Under the pieces are notes generated by a model. That model saw only the letters and a list, made by a program, of their open reading frames with translations. It did no database searches and had not been told where the DNA came from. The position numbers and the translations under genes were made by a program. 64,000 nucleotides of DNA from a bacterium (GTDB lineage Bacteria > SZUA-79 > Acidulodesulfobacterales > Acidulodesulfobacteraceae), in contig JAJZJX010000005.1 in assembly GCA_021850985.1 (NCBI GenBank), positions 1 to 64,000 on the forward strand, written 5' to 3'. This document shows positions 27,664-36,892 of this stretch, in pieces. Position 1 is the first letter of the stretch. Each line of letters starts with the position of its first letter.

Positions 27664-29310
27664 ATGAGAGAATTTAATAACGAAATATGGTTTGTCGGGG
27701 CGGAAATGTCTCCTTTGGTAAAAGCGGGAGGTCTCGGCGACGTAATGGGCAGCCTTCCTAAATTTTTGCTTAGGGCGGGCATTAACGTGCGGGTGGTAAT
27801 TCCTTATTATAAAAACATAATTCCCAAAAATTTATTAGATATAAGGGAAACTTATCCCGCAGGCAGAGTAAATTTCGGGGAAATTCCTTTTGAGTTTGGA
27901 ATTAAAACTGGTTTTGCCATGGGCGATATTCCCATAGTACTGATAGAGCAGAATCATTTTTTTAACAGGGAGGAAGTTTACGGTACTCATGGAGGGGTTT
28001 GCGCTTATAAAGACAATTTGTGGCGGTATGCAATGCTTGCACACGGTACGGCATACGCAATGAAAATTCTTGGAATGCCTTTAGTCATCCATACCCATGA
28101 CTGGTCCGGCGGCTTTGTTCCCGCCGTCATAAGGCAGACTTTCGGAGATAAAAAAGTTTCGGTAAACGTAAGCGGTTCTATCGAAGGCATTTTAAGCGGC
28201 AAATTGAGCAGGCGCGTAAATGCAAACGGATTAAGACCGGCCATAGCGTTTACTATACATAACTTAGGATATCAAGGGGTTTACGGTTTGGACGATTTTT
28301 ACGACATAGGTCTAGATTTTAAATATAATTCTTCCGGCGCCTACGAACATTTCGGCACTATAAACAGCCTAAAAGGCGGGATTAAGCTTTCTGACATAGT
28401 TACTACGGTAAGTCCTACCTACGCCGAAGAAATAACGGACAGCAGATTCGGCTTCGGACTTGACGGCGAGCTGAAAAATCTCCGTAATACGGGACGGCTG
28501 AAAGGGATACTTAACGGCATAGATTTAGACTACTGGAACCCGAAAACCGACAGATTTATAAGCTATAATTTAAATATCAAAAACGACGGATACGGAATTA
28601 AAGATTACGGCGAATGGAAAAAATTTAAATTAAATAATAAAAAGGCGCTATTTTCGGAAATTTCACTGCCTTTAAAAACAGATAAAGACGGTAAAATGCT
28701 TCCTCTTATAGGCGTCGTAAGCAGGCTTACCGAGGAAAAAGGCATAAACGAATTTTTAGACGCGCTTTTTAACTGGAAAGATTTTCCGTTTCAAGCGGTA
28801 ATACTCGGCAGCGGCAAGGATTATATAGAGGGGAAGGCAAATTATCTTGCAGAAGTTTTCAAAGACAAGGTATTTGCGCAAACAGGAAAATACGACGAAG
28901 CTCTTTCCCATAAAATATATGCGGCGTCGGATATTTTCGTAATGCCTTCAAAGTTCGAGCCTTGCGGATTGTCGCAGATGATTGCCATGAGATACGGATG
29001 TGTTATTGCTGCCGGTGATACGGGCGGTCTTCATGATACCGTTTCGGATATTGCAAATCCTGCCGTTAAAAATCCGTCGGGAATATTAGTTAAATATGCA
29101 GATGCCAACGGAATTGCATGGGCGCTTAATTCTTTGTATAATATTTATGCATCCGAAATAGCAGTTGAAGAAAGCCGGAAAACCGCCGGCAGACAAAAAG
29201 GCGGAGATCCGGAATGGAGAGATATCGTTATTAATTCCGCCAATAAACATTTTGGATGGGAAGATTCCGCAAAAGTTTATGAAGGACTTTATTATGATAT
29301 TATTAAATAA
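27664..29310 (+). CDS. glgA: Glycogen synthase (ADP-glucose type, GT5)
   Basis: GlgA extends alpha-1,4-glucan from ADP-glucose. The 548-aa protein has the N-terminal substrate motif PLVKAGGLGDVMGSLPK near 15-31, THDWSGGF near 143, TIHNLGYQGVYG near 195, and the C-terminal GT-B motifs GVVSRLTEEKG near 353 and SKFEPCGLSQMIAMRYG near 435. It closes a DUF4912-GH57-GH57-GH57-glgA block, giving a compact glucan synthesis and remodelling set. ADP-glucose pyrophosphorylase and phosphorylase are not nearby. An insertion (GSIEGILSGKLSRRVNANG) lies near 173-192. Confidence 0.95.
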   Translation: MREFNNEIWFVGAEMSPLVKAGGLGDVMGSLPKFLLRAGINVRVVIPYYKNIIPKNLLDIRETYPAGRVNFGEIPFEFGIKTGFAMGDIPIVLIEQNHFFNREEVYGTHGGVCAYKDNLWRYAMLAHGTAYAMKILGMPLVIHTHDWSGGFVPAVIRQTFGDKKVSVNVSGSIEGILSGKLSRRVNANGLRPAIAFTIHNLGYQGVYGLDDFYDIGLDFKYNSSGAYEHFGTINSLKGGIKLSDIVTTVSPTYAEEITDSRFGFGLDGELKNLRNTGRLKGILNGIDLDYWNPKTDRFISYNLNIKNDGYGIKDYGEWKKFKLNNKKALFSEISLPLKTDKDGKMLPLIGVVSRLTEEKGINEFLDALFNWKDFPFQAVILGSGKDYIEGKANYLAEVFKDKVFAQTGKYDEALSHKIYAASDIFVMPSKFEPCGLSQMIAMRYGCVIAAGDTGGLHDTVSDIANPAVKNPSGILVKYADANGIAWALNSLYNIYASEIAVEESRKTAGRQKGGDPEWRDIVINSANKHFGWEDSAKVYEGLYYDIIK

Positions 29311-29331
29311 TTCGGGCGGCTTGCCGGTCAG

Positions 29332-30702
29332 ATGGTATTTAAAGACTTGAATTTATTTACGTATTTAAAAATAGCAACTATACTTCTTTCCGCCTTTGTA
29401 TTAATTTTGCTGGCGGTAAAAAGACCTAAGTTAAGCCGTTTTTTTGAAAAAGCCGGAGTTTTTGGAATATTTTTATTTGCGCTGTTTATTCCCGTTAAAG
29501 ACGGTTTTGCCGTTTTCGGAATGGTAGTTGCAATAGCTTTTTATATCGCTTATAAAATATCAAAAAGAGATTTTTCGATTCCTAAAACCGCTTTTAATAA
29601 GCCTCTTCTTATTTATGCCGCAATTATAGCAGCCTCTTTTTTTTGGACTTTCAGCATTGCCGCCAGTTTTAATGAAGGCGGCGAAATAATCTATTTTATT
29701 TTATTCTTTTTTGCCGCCGTAGAACTGTTAAATTCAAAAAAAAGAATAAAAATAATGGTTTATACTTTTACGTTTTCTATCTGTATTGCAATAGTTTACG
29801 GATTTTTTCAGGGAATTTTTATAGATGCGCTCAGCTCTCATAGCAGACTTACCGGATTAATAGGGAACTGGGTCGGCTTTCCAGTGCAGGTATCTTACGG
29901 TTTAGTAGTAATTATAGCTTATTATCTGATTGATTTTAAAAAAAAAGATTGGACGGAAAAAATATCGCTCGTCGGAATAATACCAAAAACGCCGTATTAT
30001 ATATTTTTTGGCTTAATTTCACTTCTCGGCGTTTTTGATATAGTATTTGCAAAGGCGAGATCGGCTTGGATAGGAATTATACCTGCAGTTTTTATTTTAA
30101 TGTATTTAAAGTCTAAAAAGCTTTTTATTGCGGCACTTATTCTGCTCATATTACTCAATGCAGGAATTTTTTCCTTGTCTAAAACATTTAAAAGCCGTAT
30201 TTTTTCAATGTTTAATCCTAAAATATATAAACTGGAGCTTAAAAACCACAGCGACATAGAAAGCCATATTGCTTTGATAGAATCCGCATGGGCGGTTTTT
30301 AAAAGATATCCTCTTACCGGCGTGGGCGTAGGGGCATTTTCTAAATATTTTGACGAACATAAAGGCGTCAGATTTCCTTGGTATTATAATCCTAAAACGG
30401 GCAAAAAAATATACGACCTCTATGATAACTGGCCGGAAAACGGCTATATGCAGACGCTTGCAGAAACCGGCATATTTAGTTTTATTGCGCTTATGTGGCT
30501 TTTTTTTCTGGCTTTAAAAAATCCGTTTAAATTATTTATTAATTCAAACGATAATTTTAAACGAAAAACAGCCGCAATATCGATAGGAACGTCTATAGTT
30601 TTTTACGGTTCTTTTGCCGGCGTCTCCAATATGTCTAACGACCAGCTGACTAACTTATGGCTTTTCTTTCTGGCGTTGTTTGCGGCGGCAACTTTAATTT
30701 AA
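29332..30702 (+). CDS. O-antigen ligase (Wzy_C) family membrane protein
   Basis: The 456-aa protein has about 11-12 membrane helices and a large loop after helix 8 (about 285-375). That loop has the Wzy_C/WaaL features AKARSAWIGIIPAVFILMYL near 235, GVGVGAFSKYFDEHKG near 330 and a YDNWPENGYMQTLAETG His/Glu-type motif near 364. These proteins ligate or polymerise surface polysaccharides. It begins 21 bp after glgA and is followed 12 bp later by a sugar-phosphate transferase, supporting a cell-surface polysaccharide role. Confidence 0.8.
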   Translation: MVFKDLNLFTYLKIATILLSAFVLILLAVKRPKLSRFFEKAGVFGIFLFALFIPVKDGFAVFGMVVAIAFYIAYKISKRDFSIPKTAFNKPLLIYAAIIAASFFWTFSIAASFNEGGEIIYFILFFFAAVELLNSKKRIKIMVYTFTFSICIAIVYGFFQGIFIDALSSHSRLTGLIGNWVGFPVQVSYGLVVIIAYYLIDFKKKDWTEKISLVGIIPKTPYYIFFGLISLLGVFDIVFAKARSAWIGIIPAVFILMYLKSKKLFIAALILLILLNAGIFSLSKTFKSRIFSMFNPKIYKLELKNHSDIESHIALIESAWAVFKRYPLTGVGVGAFSKYFDEHKGVRFPWYYNPKTGKKIYDLYDNWPENGYMQTLAETGIFSFIALMWLFFLALKNPFKLFINSNDNFKRKTAAISIGTSIVFYGSFAGVSNMSNDQLTNLWLFFLALFAAATLI

Positions 30703-30714
30703 TATAATATTTTC

Positions 30715-32139
30715 ATGTTATCTCAAAGAAGCAAAATTCTTGCGCAATATTTTTACTTACTTTCTGTTGTTTTCGTATGCGGCGCTTTCTTTCTGTCTTT
30801 TATCACTTATAACCTGATAACCCCTCTCATAATAGGATACAAGCTTTATTCCATAGATTTTTATTTATGGCTTTTAGCCCCTATAGCCGTCGTTTTTTAT
30901 TTTCTGCTATTTTTATTTAGAATGTATTTAAATTTAAATACGGAAACTTTAAAATCCGATATTTTAAAGCTTTTTGAAATAACAGCAATATCTGTTTTTT
31001 TAATTTATGCGCTTCTTTTTATGTTTAAGGTTACTTACGTATCGAGGCTTTTTATAGGGTATTTTTCCGTATATGCGTTTTTTTCGCTAATCCTTGCGGA
31101 TTATTCAGGCAGAAAACTTTCCTTGAAACTTAAAAGACGCGGTTATTCAATAAGAAATATAGTTCTGGTAAAAGGAAATAAAAATTCTGCGGATCAAGGA
31201 CAAGAATGCGGGGGCATGACCGACGCTCAAGGCGTCCGGAGCATAAGGGATATAATCTTATCAAGCGAATATCTGGGCGTAAAATTGGTTGAGGAGATAA
31301 ATAAAAACGATTTAAACGGACTTATAGATTTCGTTTTAAATAATCCCGTCGACGAAGTTATATTCGATATAGAAGGCGGTGAAATAAGCGACATAAAAGA
31401 AGCCGCCGTACTGCTTGAGGAAAAAGGCATCGCCGTTAAAATACCGACTAATTTTATACCGTTTAAATATTCAAAAGTCGCTTTCGAAAAGGTAGGGAAT
31501 TATCCCGTTATTTCATTTTACACTTCGCCCGAAGACGATATAAGACTTTTTGTAAAAAGGCTGATAGATATAACCGGCGCAGTTTTTGCGATTTTAATAT
31601 TTTTAGTCCCGTCGTTAATAATAGCGGTTTTAATTAAACTGGATTCTAAGGGAAGCGTTTTATATAAAAGCAAAAGAATAGGCAAAAACGGAAGACTTTT
31701 TACTTTTTATAAGTTTAGAACTATGTATTCGGGGAGCGACGAACTAAGGGAAGAACTTATAAAAGATTTCAGCAGGGACGGAATAGAAATAAAGCTGAAG
31801 AACGATCCGAGGATTACTAAAATAGGCAAAGTTTTAAGAAAGACTAGTTTAGACGAAATACCTCAATTCTACAATGTTTTAAGGGGCGATATGAGCTTAG
31901 TCGGACCGCGTCCTCCTATGCCGGACGAAGTGAAAAAATATTCCATAAAACAAAGGCGCAGGATTTCTATGAAACCTGGAATTACGTGTCTGTGGCAGAT
32001 TAGCGGGAGAAGCATGCTTAGTTTTGAAGACAGGGTTGAATTAGATCTTAAATATATAGACGAATGGACTTTAAAATTAGATTTGATAATTATGTTAAAA
32101 ACAATACCCGCCGTTTTATTTGCGAAAGGAGCGCTATAA
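30715..32139 (+). CDS. Exopolysaccharide polyprenyl glycosylphosphotransferase (bacterial sugar transferase)
   Basis: The 474-aa protein has four to five N-terminal membrane helices, a cytosolic Rossmann-like part (about 140-265) and a C-terminal sugar-transferase domain. The domain shows KRLIDITGAVFAI (membrane re-entrant helix near 280), KSKRIGKNGRLFTFYKFRTM near 317, KTSLDEIPQFYNVLRGDMSLVGPRP near 381 and PGITCLWQISGRS near 421. It transfers a sugar-phosphate to undecaprenyl phosphate, the first step of EPS or O-antigen synthesis. A short insertion (SADQGQECGGMTDAQGVRSI) near 157-176 is unusual. Confidence 0.9.
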   Translation: MLSQRSKILAQYFYLLSVVFVCGAFFLSFITYNLITPLIIGYKLYSIDFYLWLLAPIAVVFYFLLFLFRMYLNLNTETLKSDILKLFEITAISVFLIYALLFMFKVTYVSRLFIGYFSVYAFFSLILADYSGRKLSLKLKRRGYSIRNIVLVKGNKNSADQGQECGGMTDAQGVRSIRDIILSSEYLGVKLVEEINKNDLNGLIDFVLNNPVDEVIFDIEGGEISDIKEAAVLLEEKGIAVKIPTNFIPFKYSKVAFEKVGNYPVISFYTSPEDDIRLFVKRLIDITGAVFAILIFLVPSLIIAVLIKLDSKGSVLYKSKRIGKNGRLFTFYKFRTMYSGSDELREELIKDFSRDGIEIKLKNDPRITKIGKVLRKTSLDEIPQFYNVLRGDMSLVGPRPPMPDEVKKYSIKQRRRISMKPGITCLWQISGRSMLSFEDRVELDLKYIDEWTLKLDLIIMLKTIPAVLFAKGAL

Positions 32140-32141
32140 AT

Positions 32142-32170
32142 ACGGGGACAGAATTCAATTCTGTCCCCGT
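32142..32170. repeat. Family B palindrome, copy with GGGGACAGAATT arms
   Basis: ACGGGGACAGAATT-C-AATTCTGTCCCCGT is a perfect 14-bp inverted repeat around one base, directly after the sugar-transferase stop. It continues into CACAAATTGG, also seen inverted beside the damaged copy at 14770-14800. A terminator-like role is possible, but no T-tract follows. Confidence 0.85.
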
Positions 32171-32263
32171 CACAAATTGGAAATTTACTTTATTAAAAAA
32201 ATATATTAAAATTATTCAATTAAAAATTAATATAAATAATATAAATCGGGAGAAATTTAATTT

Positions 32264-34198
32264 ATGGGACAGAGTTTAACGTACAAAATTTTAAGCTCGC
32301 ATCTTGCCGGCGGAAATTTAAAACAGGGAGAAGAAATTGCGTTAAAAATTGACAGGACGCTTACTCAGGACGCTACCGGAACTATGGCATATCTTCAGTT
32401 TGAAGCAATAGGCGTATCTAAGGTTAAAACCGATTTGTCGGTCAGCTATATAGACCACAATACTCTTCAAACAGGTTTTGAAAATGCCGACGACCACAGA
32501 TTTCTGCAGACTATAGCTGCAAAATACGGAATATTTTATTCTAAAGCCGGAAACGGAATATGCCATCAGATTAATTTAGAAAGATTCGGCATTCCGGGGA
32601 AGACGCTTCTGGGCTCCGACAGCCATACGCCGACTGCCGGCGGAGTAGGAATGATAGCTATAGGCGCAGGCGGCTTAGACGTTGCTGTTGCAATGGGCGG
32701 CGGAGCATTTTATATGAACGTTCCAAAAGTCGTTTTGGTTAAGCTTACCGGAAAACTGCAGGATTGGGTTTCGGCAAAAGACGTAATTTTAGAGCTTTTA
32801 AGAAGGCTGACCGTTAAAGGCGGCGTAGGCAGAATTTTTGAATACGGCGGCGAAGGAGTAAAAACGTTGAGCGTCCCTGAAAGAGCCGTTATTACCAATA
32901 TGGGCGCCGAACTTGGAGCGACTACATCCGTTTTTCCAAGCGACGATAGAACTATGGAATTTTTAAAAGCGGAAGGAAGAATTCAGGATTATACGCCACT
33001 TTCCGCAGATGAAGATGCCTTTTACGACGAGGTAATAGAAATAGATTTAAGTTCTCTTGAACCGCTTGCCGCAAAACCGCATATGCCGGATCAGGTAGTA
33101 AAAGTAAGCGAATTAAAAGATATAAAAGTAGATCAATCAGCCATAGGAAGCTGCACCAATTCTTCTTATGCCGACTTAATGACCGTAGCCGCCATATTGA
33201 AAGGAAAAAAAGTGCACCCAGACGTAAGTTTAATTATTTCACCAGGTTCCAAGCAGGTCTTTGAAATGATTGCAAAAAACGGAGCTCTTGCGGATTTAAT
33301 AGCTTCGGGAGCAAGAATACTGGAATCGACTTGCGGACCATGCATAGGAATGGGACAGGCTCCGCGTTCCGGCGCTGTTTCTTTAAGAACTTTTAACCGT
33401 AATTTTGAGGGAAGAAGCGGAACTAAGGATGCTAAAATTTATCTTGTTTCGCCGCAGACTGCGGCGGCTTCGGCGCTTACAGGATATATTACTGATCCAA
33501 GAACGCTTGGAAAAGCTCCTGCTATTAAAATGCCGGAAAAATTCGATATAGACGATTCAATGATACTTCCGCCTTCTACTAAACCGGAAGAAGTCGAGGT
33601 TTACAGGGGGCCGAACATTCAGCCGCTTCCTGTTCAGCAGAAACTTCCCGAATCCATATCGGGAAAGGTTCTTCTCAAAGTAGGCGACAATATTACTACC
33701 GACCATATAATGCCGGCAGGCTCTAAAATTCTTCCGCTTCGCTCAAATATACCGGCTATATCTAAATATGTATTTGAAACGGTGGACCCGGCTTTTTCGG
33801 AAAGAGCTTTGAAGGAGAAAGGCGGTTTCGTAATAGGCGGCGAAAACTACGGACAGGGTTCCAGCAGGGAGCATGCTGCGCTTGCGCCTATGTATCTTGG
33901 AGTAAAATCCGTAATAGCAAAATCTTTTGCAAGAATACATTTTGCAAATCTGATAAATTTCGGGATATTGCCTCTTATATTTGAAAACCCTGCCGATTAT
34001 GATAAAATAAATCAGGGCGACGAACTTGCCGCGCCTAATATTTTAAAAGAATTAAACGAACGCAAACCGGTTATTTTTATAAATAAAAGCCAGGGAAACG
34101 CCGAATATAAGTTTAAGTATAATTTAACCGACAGGCAGGTTAAAATAATAAAAGAAGGCGGATTACTCAATGAAACAAAAGCTCTTCATAAGCAGTAG
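32264..34198 (+). CDS. acnA: Aconitate hydratase (bacterial Aquifex type)
   Basis: Aconitase interconverts citrate and isocitrate with a [4Fe-4S] cluster. The 644-aa protein has QDATGTMAYLQFEA near 35, LLGSDSHTPTAGGVGMIA near 117, the cluster cysteines in IGSCTNSSY near 289 and STCGPCIGMG near 355, and the C-terminal swivel-domain substrate motif GENYGQGSSREHAA near 527. The 640-aa length with fused swivel domain fits the bacterial mitochondrial/Aquifex-type clade. It is a TCA-cycle gene standing alone here, with a GGGAG ribosome-binding site. Confidence 0.95.
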   Translation: MGQSLTYKILSSHLAGGNLKQGEEIALKIDRTLTQDATGTMAYLQFEAIGVSKVKTDLSVSYIDHNTLQTGFENADDHRFLQTIAAKYGIFYSKAGNGICHQINLERFGIPGKTLLGSDSHTPTAGGVGMIAIGAGGLDVAVAMGGGAFYMNVPKVVLVKLTGKLQDWVSAKDVILELLRRLTVKGGVGRIFEYGGEGVKTLSVPERAVITNMGAELGATTSVFPSDDRTMEFLKAEGRIQDYTPLSADEDAFYDEVIEIDLSSLEPLAAKPHMPDQVVKVSELKDIKVDQSAIGSCTNSSYADLMTVAAILKGKKVHPDVSLIISPGSKQVFEMIAKNGALADLIASGARILESTCGPCIGMGQAPRSGAVSLRTFNRNFEGRSGTKDAKIYLVSPQTAAASALTGYITDPRTLGKAPAIKMPEKFDIDDSMILPPSTKPEEVEVYRGPNIQPLPVQQKLPESISGKVLLKVGDNITTDHIMPAGSKILPLRSNIPAISKYVFETVDPAFSERALKEKGGFVIGGENYGQGSSREHAALAPMYLGVKSVIAKSFARIHFANLINFGILPLIFENPADYDKINQGDELAAPNILKELNERKPVIFINKSQGNAEYKFKYNLTDRQVKIIKEGGLLNETKALHKQ

Positions 34199-34213
34199 TA
34201 TTACACTAATTTA

Positions 34214-35068
34214 ATGTTTTCGTCAGATTTCAATAAAAATATCAAGAGGGTTCTGGTTTCCTACAAAAAAGACGCAGAGGCCGCGTTTAAATCCGCAGAA
34301 TACGTATGCGGACTTTTGAAAAAGAACGGCATAGAAGCGACAGTTACGCCCAGTATGGATATTAAAAGTTCCGACACTAAAAATGTCGGACTTGTAGTAG
34401 TCTGTGGAGGAGACGGAACTCTTTTAATTACGCTTGGAAAGATTTTTCCTAAACTTTCCGAAGTACCGGTTATAGGAATAGATTTCGGAACGCTTGGTTT
34501 CTTGGTAGAAGTTCCGGAGAGAAAAAAGAAAGACGCTATAGAAAGATTTTTAGACGGTACATTAGAATTTATACCGAGAATGGCTATAGACATCGAAGTA
34601 TTCAGGAAAGGCAAATCTATAGAAAAATTAGTCGCATTAAACGAAGCTGCCATAGCAAGAGAAAAAAGCATTCATGCCAGGGTCATCAATTTAACGGTTT
34701 TCGTAAACGGTTTGAGGTTGAACGATTACAGGGCAGACGGACTTATTATAGCTACACCTACCGGTTCGACCGCTTATTCTTTGTCCGCCGGAGGCCCTAT
34801 AGTTCAGCCGGACATGAGCGCTTTTATCATAACTCCTATATGTCCTCATACGCTCTCTAACAGGCCTATAATAATAAATCCCTGCGAACTTAAAATAATA
34901 ATTATGCCGCAGGAAAGAAATATTTTTATTTCCGCCGACGGAAGAGAAGGCATAAAACTTGATAACGGCGACGAAATAATAATTAAAAAACATCATTCTA
35001 AGGTTTACCTGTCTTCGTCTTTAGATAACGATTACTGGAATATATTAAGGACTAAATTAAACTGGTAG
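34214..35068 (+). CDS. nadK: NAD kinase
   Basis: NadK phosphorylates NAD to NADP. The 284-aa protein has the conserved GGDGTLLITLGK near 74, GFLVEVPE near 96, LNEAAIAR near 143, and the zinc-free motif RADGLIIATPTGSTAYSLSAGGP near 174. Length fits the family. It follows acnA by 15 bp and is followed by a family C repeat and recN; nadK-recN adjacency is common in many bacteria. Confidence 0.95.
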   Translation: MFSSDFNKNIKRVLVSYKKDAEAAFKSAEYVCGLLKKNGIEATVTPSMDIKSSDTKNVGLVVVCGGDGTLLITLGKIFPKLSEVPVIGIDFGTLGFLVEVPERKKKDAIERFLDGTLEFIPRMAIDIEVFRKGKSIEKLVALNEAAIAREKSIHARVINLTVFVNGLRLNDYRADGLIIATPTGSTAYSLSAGGPIVQPDMSAFIITPICPHTLSNRPIIINPCELKIIIMPQERNIFISADGREGIKLDNGDEIIIKKHHSKVYLSSSLDNDYWNILRTKLNW

Positions 35069-35070
35069 AA

Positions 35071-35118
35071 CCACCCCGTCAGGCTTTGCCCGACTCCACT
35101 CCTTAAAAAGGAGGGGAC
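35071..35118. repeat. Double-hairpin intergenic repeat, family C copy 3
   Basis: CACCCCGTCAGGCTTTGCCC followed by CTCCTTAAAAAGGAGGGGA matches the copies at 4331 and 14845. It lies between nadK and recN. Confidence 0.8.
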
Positions 35119-35166
35119 ATGAAAGAATTTGTAGAATAATCTTATTAAACTTATAAAAGTTTAGGA

Positions 35167-36882
35167 TTGATAAAATTGTTAAAAATCATAAAGATAAAAA
35201 ATTTTGCCACTATTGATTTTTTGGAAATAGATTTTTGCGGCGGGCTTAACGTTCTGAGCGGAGAAACCGGAGCCGGAAAAAGCATAATAATAGAATCGCT
35301 TAATTTTTTGTTCGGTAAAACTAAAGGATTGGACGTTATAAGGACTGGAGAAAAAGAAGGTTACGTTACGGCGGCATTCGATTTAAACGAGTCGGTAAAG
35401 GACGGTTTAATCGGGATATTTGCGGAATCAGACGTTGAAGGATTAATAGACTTAGAAAGTTCCGACGGTTTGAATCTTAAAAGAGCGCTTACGGAAGGCG
35501 GTAAAAGCAGATATTTTATTAACGGCGAGCCGGTAAACAAAAACTTGGCAGAAAAACTCGGCGAAAATTTGCTAAAAATATTCGGGCAGAACGACAGGAG
35601 ATTTTTAATAGACCCTGTAAGCCAGCTTGCTTTTTTGGACGATTTCTCCGGCAGCGAAACTTTGCTGAAAGAAACTAAAAAGATTTATAGCGAAATCAAA
35701 AAAATATTATCGGAAAAAGAAGAAATAACAAAAAAAATAGACGGCATATCGCGCATAAAAACTTTAAATTCTTACATAGTAAACGACGTCGAAAATTTAA
35801 ATATTAAATCCGCAGACGAAGAAGAAATTTTAAAACAAGAACTAAAAAAGTTAGAAAACGCAAACGTTATAAAAGAACTTATTTTAAACTCCATAGATTT
35901 AATAGACGGCGATGAATACGGGATTTTAAAGCATCTTGCTTTATTGATATCCAACCTTTCAAAACTGTCCGAATTAGATTCGGCTTTTAAAAAAACGGAA
36001 GGCTTAAAAAACGCCGAAACTGCAAAAATAGAGGTTGAAGATATCCTTTTATTTTTGGAAAAGTATTCCGCTTCAGAATTCGACGAAGAAAGGTTTAACG
36101 AAATACGTCTTAAAATCGATGCCGTTATAGGTATAGAAAATAAATATAACGTTTCCGGTTTAGAAGAACTTCTTAAACTGTACGACGAAGCAAAACAAGA
36201 ATTAGGCGGTATTGCGGAACTTGAAAGAAGAGTTGCCGAAATAGACGGCGAATATGAAACGCTTAAAGAAAATTTTTTGCGGATATCCGAAGAACTGCAT
36301 GAAAGAAGAATAAAATCTGCCTCTATTCTTGAAAAACAGATAGAAAAAGAGCTGTTGTTTTTGAAAATTAAACCTATTTTTAAAATAAATATAGATAAAA
36401 CCGATTTTGAGAAAAGTTTTTCGGAAACCGGATTGGACGGATGCATTTTTATGTTTTCCGCAAATCCGGGAGAAGAACCGAGGGCGCTTTCAAAAGTTGC
36501 TTCGGGAGGCGAACTTTCCCGCATAAGTTTATGTATTTTAAAAATTTTAAATAAAAGAAAAGATACGGCAACCTTTATTTTCGACGAAATAGATGCCGGA
36601 ATCGGCGGCGACGTGGCTAATTTTGTAGGCTCGGCGCTTAAATCTATATCCGAATCAAATCAGGTAATACTTATAACGCACCTGGCTCAGGTATCTTCTT
36701 TCGCCGACAGGCATTTTTTTGTTTATAAAGAAGTAATAAACGGAAAAACATATACAAGAATCAAAGAGCTTAACGAAGAAGAGAGAATAACCGAAACGGC
36801 AAGAATGTTGTCGGGCGATTCAAAAGGAGAAGCGGCTTTAATGCATGCCAAGGAAATCTTAAAAAACAGGGGGCGGTTTTAA
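35167..36882 (+). CDS. recN: DNA repair protein RecN
   Basis: RecN is an SMC-like ATPase acting in double-strand-break repair. The 571-aa protein has the Walker A GETGAGKSIIIESL near 33, a long coiled-coil middle (about 155-395), the ABC signature ASGGELSRISLC near 443, and Walker B TFIFDEIDAGIGG near 465. The H-loop region ILITHLAQVSSFADRH follows. The start is TTG with a weak GTTTAGGA ribosome-binding site; the first residues IKLLKIIKIKNFATID match the family start. Confidence 0.95.
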   Translation: MIKLLKIIKIKNFATIDFLEIDFCGGLNVLSGETGAGKSIIIESLNFLFGKTKGLDVIRTGEKEGYVTAAFDLNESVKDGLIGIFAESDVEGLIDLESSDGLNLKRALTEGGKSRYFINGEPVNKNLAEKLGENLLKIFGQNDRRFLIDPVSQLAFLDDFSGSETLLKETKKIYSEIKKILSEKEEITKKIDGISRIKTLNSYIVNDVENLNIKSADEEEILKQELKKLENANVIKELILNSIDLIDGDEYGILKHLALLISNLSKLSELDSAFKKTEGLKNAETAKIEVEDILLFLEKYSASEFDEERFNEIRLKIDAVIGIENKYNVSGLEELLKLYDEAKQELGGIAELERRVAEIDGEYETLKENFLRISEELHERRIKSASILEKQIEKELLFLKIKPIFKINIDKTDFEKSFSETGLDGCIFMFSANPGEEPRALSKVASGGELSRISLCILKILNKRKDTATFIFDEIDAGIGGDVANFVGSALKSISESNQVILITHLAQVSSFADRHFFVYKEVINGKTYTRIKELNEEERITETARMLSGDSKGEAALMHAKEILKNRGRF

Positions 36883-36892
36883 ATAAAAAGAT

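Noticed and set aside
32064-32279. ORF of 71 aa with EFNSVPVTNWK, and a similar minus-strand ORF at 14665-14964
   Set aside because: Both are chance frames through the GGGGACAGAATT repeat and the end of the neighbouring gene.
35772-36524. 250-aa minus-strand ORF inside recN
   Set aside because: It is serine-rich shadow coding opposite a clear RecN frame with all motifs.
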